44,949 nt of DNA from a virus. The stretch is from positions 1-44,949 of the IMG/VR virus record IMGVR_UViG_3300034374_002211; one strand, given 5' to 3'. The notes under the pieces are model-generated. The model saw only the letters and a list, made by a program, of their open reading frames with translations, was not told the origin of the DNA and did not search any database. Position numbers and translations under genes: made by a program. Below are positions 7,635 through 15,413 of this stretch, one piece after another (the stretch's first letter is position 1; the number at the start of each line of letters is the position of its first letter).

Positions 7635-7857
7635 CTCGCATGTTTACCGCTGCTTCGTAATCAGCTTTAAGACCCTTGATCTGTTCCAGTGAAGTTATCT
7701 TCCCCTGAAGCCGGAACACTTCCAACTCCGATTGTGCCGCCACCAACGCCCGAAGCGTCATCTGGATTTGCTCCTGCAGGTACTCCTCCAGACTGTCCCA
7801 CGCCTTGCTGTTCGCCACCAGCGGGCTGACCTTGCTGGCTTGCTTCTTGTTGAGCAT
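7627..7857 (-). CDS. Small helical protein overprinted on the portal 3' end
   Basis: A 76-aa protein, MLNKKQASKVSPLVANSKAW through QSELEVFRLQGKITSLEQIK and ending AAVNMRDE. The pattern of a short helix, a W, and then QSELEVFRLQGKIxxLEqlk is one I associate with small phage proteins of unknown role next to portals. The first 191 bases lie inside the portal gene in another frame. Three facts support it as real: AAAGGA seven bases before the ATG, an 8-base ATGAGTGA overlap with the following start, and a protein-like helical sequence opposite a low-complexity portal tail. Function unknown; association with the portal or head vertex is inferred. Confidence 0.72.
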   Translation of the reverse strand: MLNKKQASKVSPLVANSKAWDSLEEYLQEQIQMTLRALVAAQSELEVFRLQGKITSLEQIKGLKADYEAAVNMRDE

Positions 7858-9781
7858 TAGCTAATCCTTTCAGCATTTCTGCAAATATTTGCGCTTCATT
7901 TATATCGTTTACCAAACTATCAGGATCGATATCTTGTGCTATAGCCAGTTCACGAATTAAGTTTGGAATTTTGATAAATGGTGCCAACATAGGGTTTGAT
8001 ACGGTTTGCAAAAGAGTAGTAAGACGTTGGCTACGAACTTCTTTTTGCATAACTGCCGCCACACCGCGTGGCTTAATCTCAAGATCGCCTTCAATGTCAG
8101 GGGCATCTTCGTTAAACTGCATGTTCCATTGAAAATAAGCTTCACCCAGTGGCTTCAAAAGGCAGTCGTCAATGTTTTTAATTACAGTCTTCAACGACAG
8201 GCTTGCACCGCCAAGAAGCATAGACAAACCTGATGCAGTGCGCCCTGTTCCCGTTACGCCCGTCTGTCCGTGCATAATTGAAGGAAGGCCCGTCTCTTCG
8301 TCTGCAAGCTGGCGTGAAATCTGATACATCTGTATGTTTTCACCAGCAGTGTTGGGAAACTTGAGTCCATTAATTGCTGTACCCGTAACACCGGACTGTC
8401 TGCGGAAAATTTTTCCGGGGAATATGTCCATGTTTTGTCCGGGAACCAAACTGGCTTCATCCACGTCAAATACAAGATTACCCGCTAGTGCAAGGTTATC
8501 AATTGCCATCCGAACGTGTCCGTTCATCAGCAACTGTGCATCTTCCATGTTTTCTGCAACACCAACACCCCACACTTGATACGGATTAATTTCGTAAGGA
8601 AATACTTGGTATGGAATACGCGCAGGTGTAAATGGATTCAAAACACAACGTAATACCATTGTGCCGCAGACCCACACATTAACTTGTACCTGATCAAATT
8701 CACTCATAGAATCAGGAACGTCCATTCCCGCTTCGCGGGCAAACTTAGCGTCAAGAACTCCCCAGTATTCTAGGACTTCGTAACGATTTTCCTGTACGTA
8801 TGGCTCTGTTTCATCTTCGCGAATAGTGTCTTCGTAATATTTGTCCTCGTAGTTTGGACCTTTTGTAAGACACTCTTCAATTGCATCTTTGTAAAAATAC
8901 GGGCTGTTAATCAGCGCACGTAGTTGTTGGCGATTCATACGGTGGCGTTGAATCACGTATTCACAATCGTCAATGCTTGTTGCAGATGGATCAGGATGAA
9001 AATCCCACGCAGAAACATGTTCAATACGTGGAACAATCTTTTCGTACGGATTGTACATACGACCATCGGGGCCGCGTTCCCACTTGTGTACTCGCTTGTA
9101 GTGGTTAAACGGACCTTTTACAATACCCGTTCCTAACAGTGCAGATTCGAATATTGCACTACGCAAAACATTTACAGCCCGTGTATCAAGCAGTTGATCG
9201 TGGATTTGTTTTTCCATGTTCAAAGCTGCAATTTGTGCGGGGCTTATCTGCGGCTCTCCCATTTTGGACGGGCCTTCAGATATTGGCATGTTAGCGTATT
9301 TAGACTCTAGGCCGCCTAAAAAGTCAGCAGCCGGAGCCGCTTGCATTGATCCGGGACCAAACTCACGTCCATCTCCCGGAAAACCATAAAGGTCTTCGAC
9401 TTCTGTCAGTTGATCTGCAGGAGTAGTAAGATGTGCAAATTCTGCGATTCCTTCGGGAACCGGAGTTGGTTCGATAACAAGAGGAAACTTTTTGTTGGCA
9501 AACAGAATATCTACAATTTGACCGTACGCAGCAAGAACTTTTGTCTTTGTAATTTTAATAAAGACTTTTGACTTTTCGCTTTCACGGTACTGAGTTGTTG
9601 AATCGTAGATACCACGAAAGTTTTTATACGCCTTTAGCCATCGCTGCTCGTAGGCGTACCTTCCGTTTTCTGCATCTTCAAATTTCGCCTTGATATGGGC
9701 GGCAAGACCCGGAAGTTGTTCTTCAGGGTCAACTACTGCTACCGTAGTATCATCGGCGGGTTCCAAAAAGTTATCGGACAT
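7667..9781 (-). CDS. Portal protein
   Basis: A 704-aa portal, the dodecameric head vertex through which DNA is packaged and ejected. The N-terminal region YAYEQRWLKAYKNFRGIYDS, then KVFIKITKTKVLAAYGQIVD and ILFANKKFPLVIEPTPVPEG, is characteristic of P22/HMO-type portals. The core includes SAWDFHPDPSATSIDDCEYV and GETGLPSIMHGQTGVTGTGR-like stretches (here ADEETGLPSIMHGQ). The last about 70 residues (from QQEASQQGQPAGGEQQG) are Gly, Gln and Ser rich and contain no recognisable fold; this is the part overprinted by the 76-aa gene. Length is as expected for the family. Confidence 0.88.
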   Translation of the reverse strand: MSDNFLEPADDTTVAVVDPEEQLPGLAAHIKAKFEDAENGRYAYEQRWLKAYKNFRGIYDSTTQYRESEKSKVFIKITKTKVLAAYGQIVDILFANKKFPLVIEPTPVPEGIAEFAHLTTPADQLTEVEDLYGFPGDGREFGPGSMQAAPAADFLGGLESKYANMPISEGPSKMGEPQISPAQIAALNMEKQIHDQLLDTRAVNVLRSAIFESALLGTGIVKGPFNHYKRVHKWERGPDGRMYNPYEKIVPRIEHVSAWDFHPDPSATSIDDCEYVIQRHRMNRQQLRALINSPYFYKDAIEECLTKGPNYEDKYYEDTIREDETEPYVQENRYEVLEYWGVLDAKFAREAGMDVPDSMSEFDQVQVNVWVCGTMVLRCVLNPFTPARIPYQVFPYEINPYQVWGVGVAENMEDAQLLMNGHVRMAIDNLALAGNLVFDVDEASLVPGQNMDIFPGKIFRRQSGVTGTAINGLKFPNTAGENIQMYQISRQLADEETGLPSIMHGQTGVTGTGRTASGLSMLLGGASLSLKTVIKNIDDCLLKPLGEAYFQWNMQFNEDAPDIEGDLEIKPRGVAAVMQKEVRSQRLTTLLQTVSNPMLAPFIKIPNLIRELAIAQDIDPDSLVNDINEAQIFAEMLKGLANAQQEASQQGQPAGGEQQGVGQSGGVPAGANPDDASGVGGGTIGVGSVPASGEDNFTGTDQGS

Positions 9782-9793
9782 TACCGTTTCCTT

Positions 9794-10012
9794 TTAGTAG
9801 TCGCGTTCTTCAGCCATCTTCATTACTGAAGGATCAACTGCAGTTTTGGACATCTTCTTTGGCATGTCTTCTGTAAGAACGTCAGTTTTCGCACGAGTGT
9901 CGAATTCCAAGCCCTCACGGTAAAGCTGGTTTGAACCCATTGCGTCATCGACGCTGGTTTCATCAGATGCCATGATGTACGATGCACCATAATTGTAGTT
10001 GTTGTTTGGCAT
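9794..10012 (-). CDS. Hypothetical protein, 72 aa
   Basis: A 72-aa polar protein starting MPNNNYNYGASYIMASDETS and ending KMAEERDY. It has no hydrophobic core pattern and is probably largely disordered, with a short C-terminal helix. It lies between the recombinase-like 661-aa gene and the portal, with 12 bases to the portal start, inside the late operon. Small adaptor or head-completion accessory proteins are often found here, but I do not recognise this one. Confidence 0.6.
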   Translation of the reverse strand: MPNNNYNYGASYIMASDETSVDDAMGSNQLYREGLEFDTRAKTDVLTEDMPKKMSKTAVDPSVMKMAEERDY

Positions 10013-10034
10013 TTTGCCCTCCGTTTAAGAGTTT

Positions 10035-12020
10035 TTAGCGGACTATACCGCCGTAGAGAAATGATTGAGCCATTGGTGTTTCTTCTCCTTGCATCGCGGC
10101 TCTACGTGCTAGGTTACGTTTTTCTACAAATCCTTCTGCTGCAAGCTGACCTTGATCAGTAGCTACAGGTTCTGGAATATTTACTGGGCCAGTAGGCTGT
10201 GGTGTAGGCTGGGAAAACAACTCAGGTTGATCTGCCATTACCCGTTCTACAGGACGTGGAGAGGTAACAGACGGGGAAACTTCAGACAACGCCTGTCCCG
10301 CAGTAACAACGTCAGACGGAGTAACGGGTAAAAATTCTGTAGCCCCAGCTATCGTTCCTAAAGTTTTTGCAGCACCCGAAGGAAGGCCCATAGCTTGTGC
10401 TTGCTGCGATACTGCGCTGTAAGTCTGCTCTGCTGCTACTGCAGAAAGTCCAACTGCTGCGGGTGGAAATACTACCTTTAAGACTTTTCCGGTACCCTTT
10501 GTAATCGGCTTTCCAAAAGTTTCTATCGCATCCGAAAGATAAGACTTTCCAACTTCTATAGACGACTTACGTGCTGCTTGTGATTTTGCTTTTGCCAGTT
10601 CCTGCTGTGCAGCCGCAATTTCAGGGGCTTGCTTGGCACGTTCTAGCAGTTTGGCTTCCGCTGCTTGTGCCTTTTCCTGTGCAGATAGTTCGGCTGTAGC
10701 TGTTGCTTCTGCAGTCTTTGCTGCCCGAAGCTGTTCGCCTTGTGCAATCTCTTCCGGCGTTGCTGCTCTAGTTTCTACAGGTGCGCCAGACGGACGCGCC
10801 AACGCTTCCACTTCAGGATATTCTGCGTTAAATTCTGCAGGAAGGTCTAGTCGAAGGGCTTCGCCCAATCCTTTTGCGTCTGCAGCCCCGACGGCATCTG
10901 CCATCATTTTTTCGTAGGCTGTTAGAATTTGTCCGCGCTGTTGTAGGCCACCGATATCTTCTACGTCAATATAGTAGCCCGTCATCACTTTATCAATAAG
11001 GGCTTCACCACCACCTTTGTGGCTTATAATTTCGCTTGCTAAGTCTGGTCGTCCAAGCTGGTTAGCAATTGCAGATGCAGTAATACGGCGAAGATCAGTG
11101 TACCCTGACGGCGCAGTCAAAAGCTGATCAAGAACTTTTTTTGGTATTTTTGGAAAAACGTGTTTTTTAAGGGCCGCTGTTATTTTCCCCGTTGTCATGC
11201 CGGGAAAAAGTTCGCCCGTTTCTCCTGCCGCGTCAAAACGACGATTTAAAATTTCACGAAGAACTGGTCCGGGAGGCTTATCCGGTCCTTTTGCCTTACG
11301 ACCACCACCTTCTGCTACTTCTGGATCTCGTGCAATTCCTAGTTCTCTGTCGTAATATGGTCGAACTGGCTTTGAACGGATTGCCAATTCACGAGATGTA
11401 CGCATACCAGAAAGATCTTCGCCCCGATAGCCAAGAAGAGACGCCATAACAGCATCTCTCGTTACGGGATCAGGAATGTCTCCGATGCCTTCTAGGACAG
11501 ACTGGAGAACTTCAGGAGGGATAGCACCTTTTGCAAGCTTACGTGTCCCTTTTGCTGCACCTGTACGGGCAAGCTTTTTATTCAATACGTTTTGAGTAGA
11601 TTGATAAAGCGGATCAACATTAGTGCGACGATAACTTTCAGATATTCCGCTTTCATCTGTAAGGCTAAACGATTTAAACTCGTCAAACGAAGAATTTAAA
11701 TCTACCTTTTTTGATATTGTGTTTATTCGAGAACTAATACCCTGCGTGTTTGGTGCAGGACCAGTTACTTCTTTAGAAAAAACTTTTTCAAATTGATTAT
11801 AAAAATCTTTTGTTTCGTCTAGTTCAGAAAGAATCGGCTCACTTGGTACGCCTTTGTTGTACATGTCGGCAATAAACGAATCGGCAACAGTGTGAGTGCC
11901 CGCTTCAATGCGCGAACGTACTTCGTTCATCGATGGAATTTTACCACTAGGAAAAAGAGTTTGCTGAATGTTTTTAAACGCAGCAACTACCTTTTTTTCT
12001 TGTTGGGTTAATTGGGCCAT
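10035..12020 (-). CDS. Tyrosine-recombinase-like core fused to an Ala/Pro-rich tail
   Basis: A 661-aa protein in the packaging module. Residues about 165-380 follow the plan of a tyrosine recombinase catalytic domain: LLGYRGEDLSGMR (R199 as first arginine with the usual following E201), ELFPGMTTGKITAALKKHV before the core as in P4-type integrases, TDLRRITASAIANQLG (R311 as second arginine; the usual His is T308), IISHKGGG (H334, exactly 23 residues after R311 as in Cre and XerD), and Y349/Y350 in a VMTGYY segment followed by a YEKMM helix. Residues 1-160 are helical and might be an arm or core-binding part. Residues 415-660 are Ala/Gln/Pro rich and carry a hydrophobic patch near 515-530. It is either an integrase that moved into the structural operon or a virion protein that kept the fold. 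The fold call is mine and unsearched. Confidence 0.6.
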   Translation of the reverse strand: MAQLTQQEKKVVAAFKNIQQTLFPSGKIPSMNEVRSRIEAGTHTVADSFIADMYNKGVPSEPILSELDETKDFYNQFEKVFSKEVTGPAPNTQGISSRINTISKKVDLNSSFDEFKSFSLTDESGISESYRRTNVDPLYQSTQNVLNKKLARTGAAKGTRKLAKGAIPPEVLQSVLEGIGDIPDPVTRDAVMASLLGYRGEDLSGMRTSRELAIRSKPVRPYYDRELGIARDPEVAEGGGRKAKGPDKPPGPVLREILNRRFDAAGETGELFPGMTTGKITAALKKHVFPKIPKKVLDQLLTAPSGYTDLRRITASAIANQLGRPDLASEIISHKGGGEALIDKVMTGYYIDVEDIGGLQQRGQILTAYEKMMADAVGAADAKGLGEALRLDLPAEFNAEYPEVEALARPSGAPVETRAATPEEIAQGEQLRAAKTAEATATAELSAQEKAQAAEAKLLERAKQAPEIAAAQQELAKAKSQAARKSSIEVGKSYLSDAIETFGKPITKGTGKVLKVVFPPAAVGLSAVAAEQTYSAVSQQAQAMGLPSGAAKTLGTIAGATEFLPVTPSDVVTAGQALSEVSPSVTSPRPVERVMADQPELFSQPTPQPTGPVNIPEPVATDQGQLAAEGFVEKRNLARRAAMQGEETPMAQSFLYGGIVR

Positions 12021-12023
12021 CTA

Positions 12024-13724
12024 TTAATATCCGAATACTTCGTCTTGTACCTTGTAGACGTGATTTTTAATTGCGCTTAGCTGTGAGTGTATGGATGCGT
12101 ATCCTGTCATGCGTGTCATCAGCATGTAGCGAAGTGCATCGTACGCGTGATCTTCAGACTTTGTGTCTACGTCTTCGCTGTTAGACTTAGACAGCGGAAT
12201 ACCTGCTATTTGTTTTACAATGTTTTGACACGAAGAAAAGAAACGCAAACGGGGTTCGCCAGAATACGGCTCGTCAGCCAGCCGTCGGTGAACCTCCATT
12301 TTTCCTTGTATTCTATTTCGATCTGCGGGTGTCCATCGGACTCCTTGTCTCATCATTACTTCTGCAATGGACGGTCCGAAACCTGTTTTGTTCCAGCACG
12401 AGGAGTCAAGAACTGTGTAGTGAGGAACTGGATCTAATTCCTCTGCTTCTAGTATTCTATCAGCTAGTTGTTCTGCTGTCAAGTGTTTTTCGTATAATTC
12501 TCTGTAAATCCAAATGTTGTTGTCCCAGTCAATTGCGCCCCAAAGAACACATGACGGTGCAGCGTACCCATAATCGGCTGCTCTGATGCGCGGCCAATTC
12601 GTTGGAAGTTCGAACGGCTCAACAACGTGCTTTGATCTACTGAATTCGGGAAAGGCTGCTCCCTCTGCCACGTCCCAATCCCCTTCGAGAAGTCTCTTCC
12701 GTTCAACTTCCGGGAGCGATCTGAGCATGGCCTCATACTGGCCGTCTGCCATCAGATAGGGGTTGTCAGTCAGCCGTGCGGGAACAAACTTGCGGAAGAA
12801 CAGCGGCTGACCTGCTTTTTCGTGACCAGCGGGCCACACAAAAGGAGATTTTGTATCTAAATCAAAGGCAGGGAAAGGCTTATTTTCAGGTGTACCTTCG
12901 ATGTACATCTTTTTAACCCACCATCCTCCGACGCCACCGGGGTTGGCGGTGCATCGCATGTAAAGGTGGTTTTGCAACTCTGGATCGGTAGAACGAAGAC
13001 GAGAACGCAAATAATCCCAAACGTACGGCGTGGGATACTGGGTAATTTCATCAATTCCAATCCAGTTAAACGCTTGACCTTGAAATCGGGTTACGTCTTT
13101 GTCTTTGTCGAGGTAGGTAAACCAAATGGTTGCACCGGAGGGAAAGTGCCACGTAGATTTTGACTCGCGAAACTTTGCTCCGGGGAACGCCTTTGTGTAA
13201 AGCTGGCGTGATTTGTCGATCAATTCGGTCAGTTCGTCGAGTGTGCGACGAAGAAGAAGGCCACGATGATTAGGATTGTGGCAAAAACGAAGCGGATCAG
13301 CAAGAAGCGCAAAGCTTTTTCCACCACCTGCAGCGCCGCCGTAAAGAACATCTCGTTCACTAGCTGAAAGAAACTCTTCTTGAGGGCCGCTGTTTGGCTT
13401 GAAGACAATTTCGGAATCTTCAATAAGATCACTGACAGCAGGTGGCAAATCGGAGAGATCGCCCTGATCAATGACGGTTGTTTCGGAGCCGTTAAGGGCT
13501 TTTTCGACCTTACCCATGCTCTCCGCCATCTTACGGGCGTAGCGACGCTTATCCTCCGCTGCCTTTGTAGATTTCTCCGCACGTTTCTTTGCAGCACGTA
13601 GTTTCTTTTGAGCCGCACGGCGGGCACGTTCCTTTACGGATAGGTTGTACGAGGATTTGGGTGCGTTTGGGTCTTTTTTTGGTCTACCGGTTTTTTTCGG
13701 CTGTGCTTGCTGCTTGTCTGCCAC
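12024..13724 (-). CDS. terL: Terminase large subunit
   Basis: A 566-aa packaging motor. The ATPase has Walker A GGAAGGGKS (129-137) and Walker B IGIDE (222-226). The nuclease half starts near RAADYGYAAPSCVLWGAI, with its first acidic residue in AADYG and a later YTVLDSS segment as second acidic site. The last acidic residue is probably in the SEDHAYDALRY motif near the C-terminus. The first about 75 residues form a long basic extension (TGRPKKDPNAPKS, then Arg/Lys/Ala repeats) resembling an AT-hook or a DNA-contacting tail. It follows the small terminase gene by two genes. Confidence 0.93.
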   Translation of the reverse strand: MADKQQAQPKKTGRPKKDPNAPKSSYNLSVKERARRAAQKKLRAAKKRAEKSTKAAEDKRRYARKMAESMGKVEKALNGSETTVIDQGDLSDLPPAVSDLIEDSEIVFKPNSGPQEEFLSASERDVLYGGAAGGGKSFALLADPLRFCHNPNHRGLLLRRTLDELTELIDKSRQLYTKAFPGAKFRESKSTWHFPSGATIWFTYLDKDKDVTRFQGQAFNWIGIDEITQYPTPYVWDYLRSRLRSTDPELQNHLYMRCTANPGGVGGWWVKKMYIEGTPENKPFPAFDLDTKSPFVWPAGHEKAGQPLFFRKFVPARLTDNPYLMADGQYEAMLRSLPEVERKRLLEGDWDVAEGAAFPEFSRSKHVVEPFELPTNWPRIRAADYGYAAPSCVLWGAIDWDNNIWIYRELYEKHLTAEQLADRILEAEELDPVPHYTVLDSSCWNKTGFGPSIAEVMMRQGVRWTPADRNRIQGKMEVHRRLADEPYSGEPRLRFFSSCQNIVKQIAGIPLSKSNSEDVDTKSEDHAYDALRYMLMTRMTGYASIHSQLSAIKNHVYKVQDEVFGY

Positions 13725-13986
13725 GCGCTTTTCCTATTCGTTTGCTTAAAATATCAGAAAATTCTTTGCCAGTCATGCCGTCAGGAACACGCATTCCATC
13801 GCCGCGTTTTATAGCTTCGTTGACAGCAGCATCAGCACTATATCTTTTAAGCTTACCTTCCACCATACGAATGGTAGGGGCTACATACAGAATACCATCT
13901 ACTTCGTAGTCAACGGTTCTTACGGTTTCATTTCCGTTAAGAGTAGGCGTAGATGGGTCCATAGCCCTGTATAACCAGTCAGCCAT
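13684..13986 (-). CDS. Conserved hypothetical protein between terminase genes
   Basis: A 100-aa protein starting MADWLYRAMDPSTPTLNGNE. A beta-rich N-terminal part (TVRTVDYEVDGILYVAPTIR) is followed by a helical part with VPDGMTGKEFSDILSKRIGK and a basic tail. It overlaps the large terminase start by 41 bases in another frame and its own start overlaps the preceding stop by one base. Similar small genes lie beside terL in other marine phages. A packaging accessory role is possible from position; there is no direct evidence. Confidence 0.7.
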   Translation of the reverse strand: MADWLYRAMDPSTPTLNGNETVRTVDYEVDGILYVAPTIRMVEGKLKRYSADAAVNEAIKRGDGMRVPDGMTGKEFSDILSKRIGKARGRQAASTAEKNR

Positions 13987-14384
13987 TAGTTTTTTTCAGA
14001 ACTCGATGACGCTTTACGGCCCCGATGTGCCTTTACATAATAGTCTGAATACGGATATCTGTATACGACTTCGTTGGGGTTTGCTGATAAATTTTGATAA
14101 GTATCTTGAGAATAGCGAATTTTGTATCCTGATTTTGCTTTACTCGCAGTTTCAAGGGCGTTTTTCAAATCTTCTTTTAATTTTTTAACTTCTTCAGCAT
14201 TTTCCAGTAGCAGTTCACGCCCAAGTTGAGTTTGATATAAACGTCCAGCCTTAAAAGTTTTGGCTTTGGGAGTTGCTTTAGATAATTCTTTAATCCGGTT
14301 TTGTAATTCTTGTATCCCGCGATCTACCCCTGCTGCGTATTGTTCTGGAGTAACCCTTTTTGCGTTGTCTATTTTATCAGCCAT
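13986..14384 (-). CDS. Hypothetical coiled-coil protein
   Basis: A 132-aa protein starting MADKIDNAKRVTPEQYAAGV. Residues 10-100 are mainly helical and charged (QELQNRIKELSKATPKAKTF, then ENAEEVKKLKEDLKNALETA), while the C-terminus is Tyr rich (NEVVYRYPYSDYYVKAHRG). The ATG at 14384 is preferred over the TTG one codon earlier; GAGG lies nine bases upstream. It overlaps the small terminase gene by eight bases. The function is unknown; it lies between the two terminase genes. Confidence 0.65.
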   Translation of the reverse strand: MADKIDNAKRVTPEQYAAGVDRGIQELQNRIKELSKATPKAKTFKAGRLYQTQLGRELLLENAEEVKKLKEDLKNALETASKAKSGYKIRYSQDTYQNLSANPNEVVYRYPYSDYYVKAHRGRKASSSSEKN

Positions 14385-14781
14385 CAATTACGACCTCTTT
14401 TTTCGGTGGCAGCAGAACTACACCGTGTACTGCCGTTACGTTGTGGTTTATTTGCTCCGGAGCCTTTGCTCCAACGCGGTTTAGTAGCGACTCCGCTGCT
14501 TTTAGTCGCAAATCGTCTCCGCGTTCGGGGGCGGGGTTGTCGATTGTAGCAACTAAGCGGTTTGCTGCACGTAGCGCGTTCATAGAAAGGATGTCTTTTG
14601 TGCGTTCGACGATCTCATCAGCAAGATTTCGACGCAACCACGCAGCGGAGCCGCGAGAATAACCCGCATCTACGGCTGCAGCGGTGACCTGACCACCATT
14701 TTCGAACAAAATGTCAAGAAACAACTGCTGTTGCTCTGTCAACTGACGTTCTTTTTTCTTTTGTTGGGGTAACAAGTTCAT
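14377..14781 (-). CDS. terS: Terminase small subunit-like protein
   Basis: A 134-aa protein. Residues 15-60 form a helix-turn-helix unit of the terminase small subunit type: LTEQQQLFLDILFENGGQVT, then AAAVDAGYSRGSAAWLRRNL. A central helical region (ALRAANRLVATIDNPAPERG, then DLRLKAAESLLNRVG) fits the oligomerisation part, and a short C-terminal tail follows. The protein should recognise phage DNA and hand it to the large subunit, which lies two genes downstream. The assignment rests on the HTH and position. Confidence 0.78.
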   Translation of the reverse strand: MNLLPQQKKKERQLTEQQQLFLDILFENGGQVTAAAVDAGYSRGSAAWLRRNLADEIVERTKDILSMNALRAANRLVATIDNPAPERGDDLRLKAAESLLNRVGAKAPEQINHNVTAVHGVVLLPPKKEVVIDG

Positions 14782-14783
14782 TT

Positions 14784-14984
14784 TTACGTTTGTTCTCCGA
14801 CATCAGTAGCACAACGAGTGGCTCTAACGACTAACTCTGGGCTGATTTCACGTATTGTACCTATCATTTCCGCTAATCGGACGATACATTCGTCTTCAGT
14901 TTTGTAAGGGCCGCGTGTATCGTCGAATTGTACGCAATTTGTTGGTAAATAAATCGAACACGCCAGCAACATTGCAGTAAACAT
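14784..14984 (-). CDS. Small probably exported protein
   Basis: A 66-aa protein starting MFTAMLLACSIYLPTNCVQF. The N-terminus is a short hydrophobic signal-like segment, and the remainder has cysteines at the signal end, at DECIVRL and near the C-terminus (ATRCATDVG). The frame extends to 15167, but the extension covers promoter DNA; the ATG at 14984 follows CCGGAG at seven bases and is preferred. It is the first gene of the packaging operon. Small Cys-containing proteins with such an N-terminus occur at the same place in other marine phages, without a known role. Confidence 0.6.
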   Translation of the reverse strand: MFTAMLLACSIYLPTNCVQFDDTRGPYKTEDECIVRLAEMIGTIREISPELVVRATRCATDVGEQT

Positions 14985-15095
14985 AGCATGTCTCCGGTAA
15001 GTAAAGGTGAGGCGCACCCGTGTCCGGCCACTAAATCGTAAAATATAGAGATCGTTTGAGGGGTGGTGCGACGCAAAAGTGCGGCTCACAACACA

Positions 15096-15124
15096 AGTAT
15101 AGTCATTTATTAGCTGTATGTCAA
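15096..15124 (-). promoter_or_regulatory. Strong sigma70-type promoter for the packaging/capsid operon
   Basis: On the minus strand TTGACA (15124-15119) and TATACT (15101-15096) are 17 bases apart, close to the consensus. The start site would be near 15089, giving a leader of about 105 bases before the ATG at 14984. It would drive terS, terL, portal, capsid and decoration genes to the terminator at 3.4 kb. It lies back to back with a rightward promoter nine bases away. Boxes seen; use inferred. Confidence 0.75.
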
Positions 15125-15133
15125 CTTTTTTTC

Positions 15134-15162
15134 TTGACAAAATAAAAATCGGAGTGTACAAT
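15134..15162 (+). promoter_or_regulatory. Rightward sigma70-type promoter into non-coding DNA
   Basis: TTGACA (15134-15139) and TACAAT (15157-15162) are separated by 17 bases on the plus strand. The spacer contains ATCGGAGT (15148-15155), the inverted form of the ACTCCGAT core of the iterated repeat downstream, so a protein bound there would sit between the boxes. No plus-strand gene follows; the transcript would begin near 15169 and cross the repeats and hairpins, then run antisense to the 15.4-16 kb genes. Confidence 0.65.
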
Positions 15163-15314
15163 GGCATTGAGCCTGCCGGGGTAAATATATACCCCCCACG
15201 GGTACACGTTACAACTCCGATTCACAGCCCGTTACGACTCCGATGCACTCCCGTGTCGGGGTCGTCTTCGTTTGGGTAGCCCGTCAAGGGGGTGCACGTT
15301 ACGACTCCGATTCA
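15148..15314. repeat. Iterated 18-bp repeat, three direct copies plus one inverted core
   Basis: The word CGTTACrACTCCGATkCA occurs at 15207-15224, 15230-15247 and 15297-15314. Copies one and three are similar for a few bases further upstream (GGGTrCA). A fourth, inverted 8-bp core lies at 15148-15155 inside the rightward promoter. Spacing is 23 and then 67 bases, about two and six helix turns. Such arrays usually bind a protein: replication initiator, repressor or recombinase arm sites are all possible. Confidence 0.8.
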
Positions 15315-15413
15315 TAACCATATCGATAACCCCTAAAAAATAAAATTGAGAGGGGTATTGTTAGACCTTGTACTAGGGGGTGGGGTGGCCCTAGTGACCC
15401 CTATAGGGGTAAA
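15168..15413. other. Structured non-coding region with several hairpins
   Basis: No credible gene lies here. Besides the iterated repeat there are GGGGTAaatataTACCCC (15178-15195), ACCCCT/AGGGGT arms at 15329-15334 and 15351-15356, ACTAGGG/CCCTAGT arms at 15372-15378 and 15389-15395, and the perfect palindrome ACCCCTATAGGGGT (15397-15410). The same GGGGT/ACCCC word therefore recurs in four separate structures. The region could be a replication origin, a regulatory RNA from the rightward promoter, a packaging site or an attachment site; the sequence does not decide. Confidence 0.7.

Noticed and set aside
13229-13627. 132-aa minus-strand frame inside the large terminase
   Set aside because: Entirely inside terL over the Walker A region; Arg-rich then hydrophobic shadow, no start signal.
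15243-15317. 24-aa plus-strand frame within the iteron region downstream of the rightward promoter
   Set aside because: No SD precedes the ATG and it is made of the repeats themselves; too weak to list as a gene.
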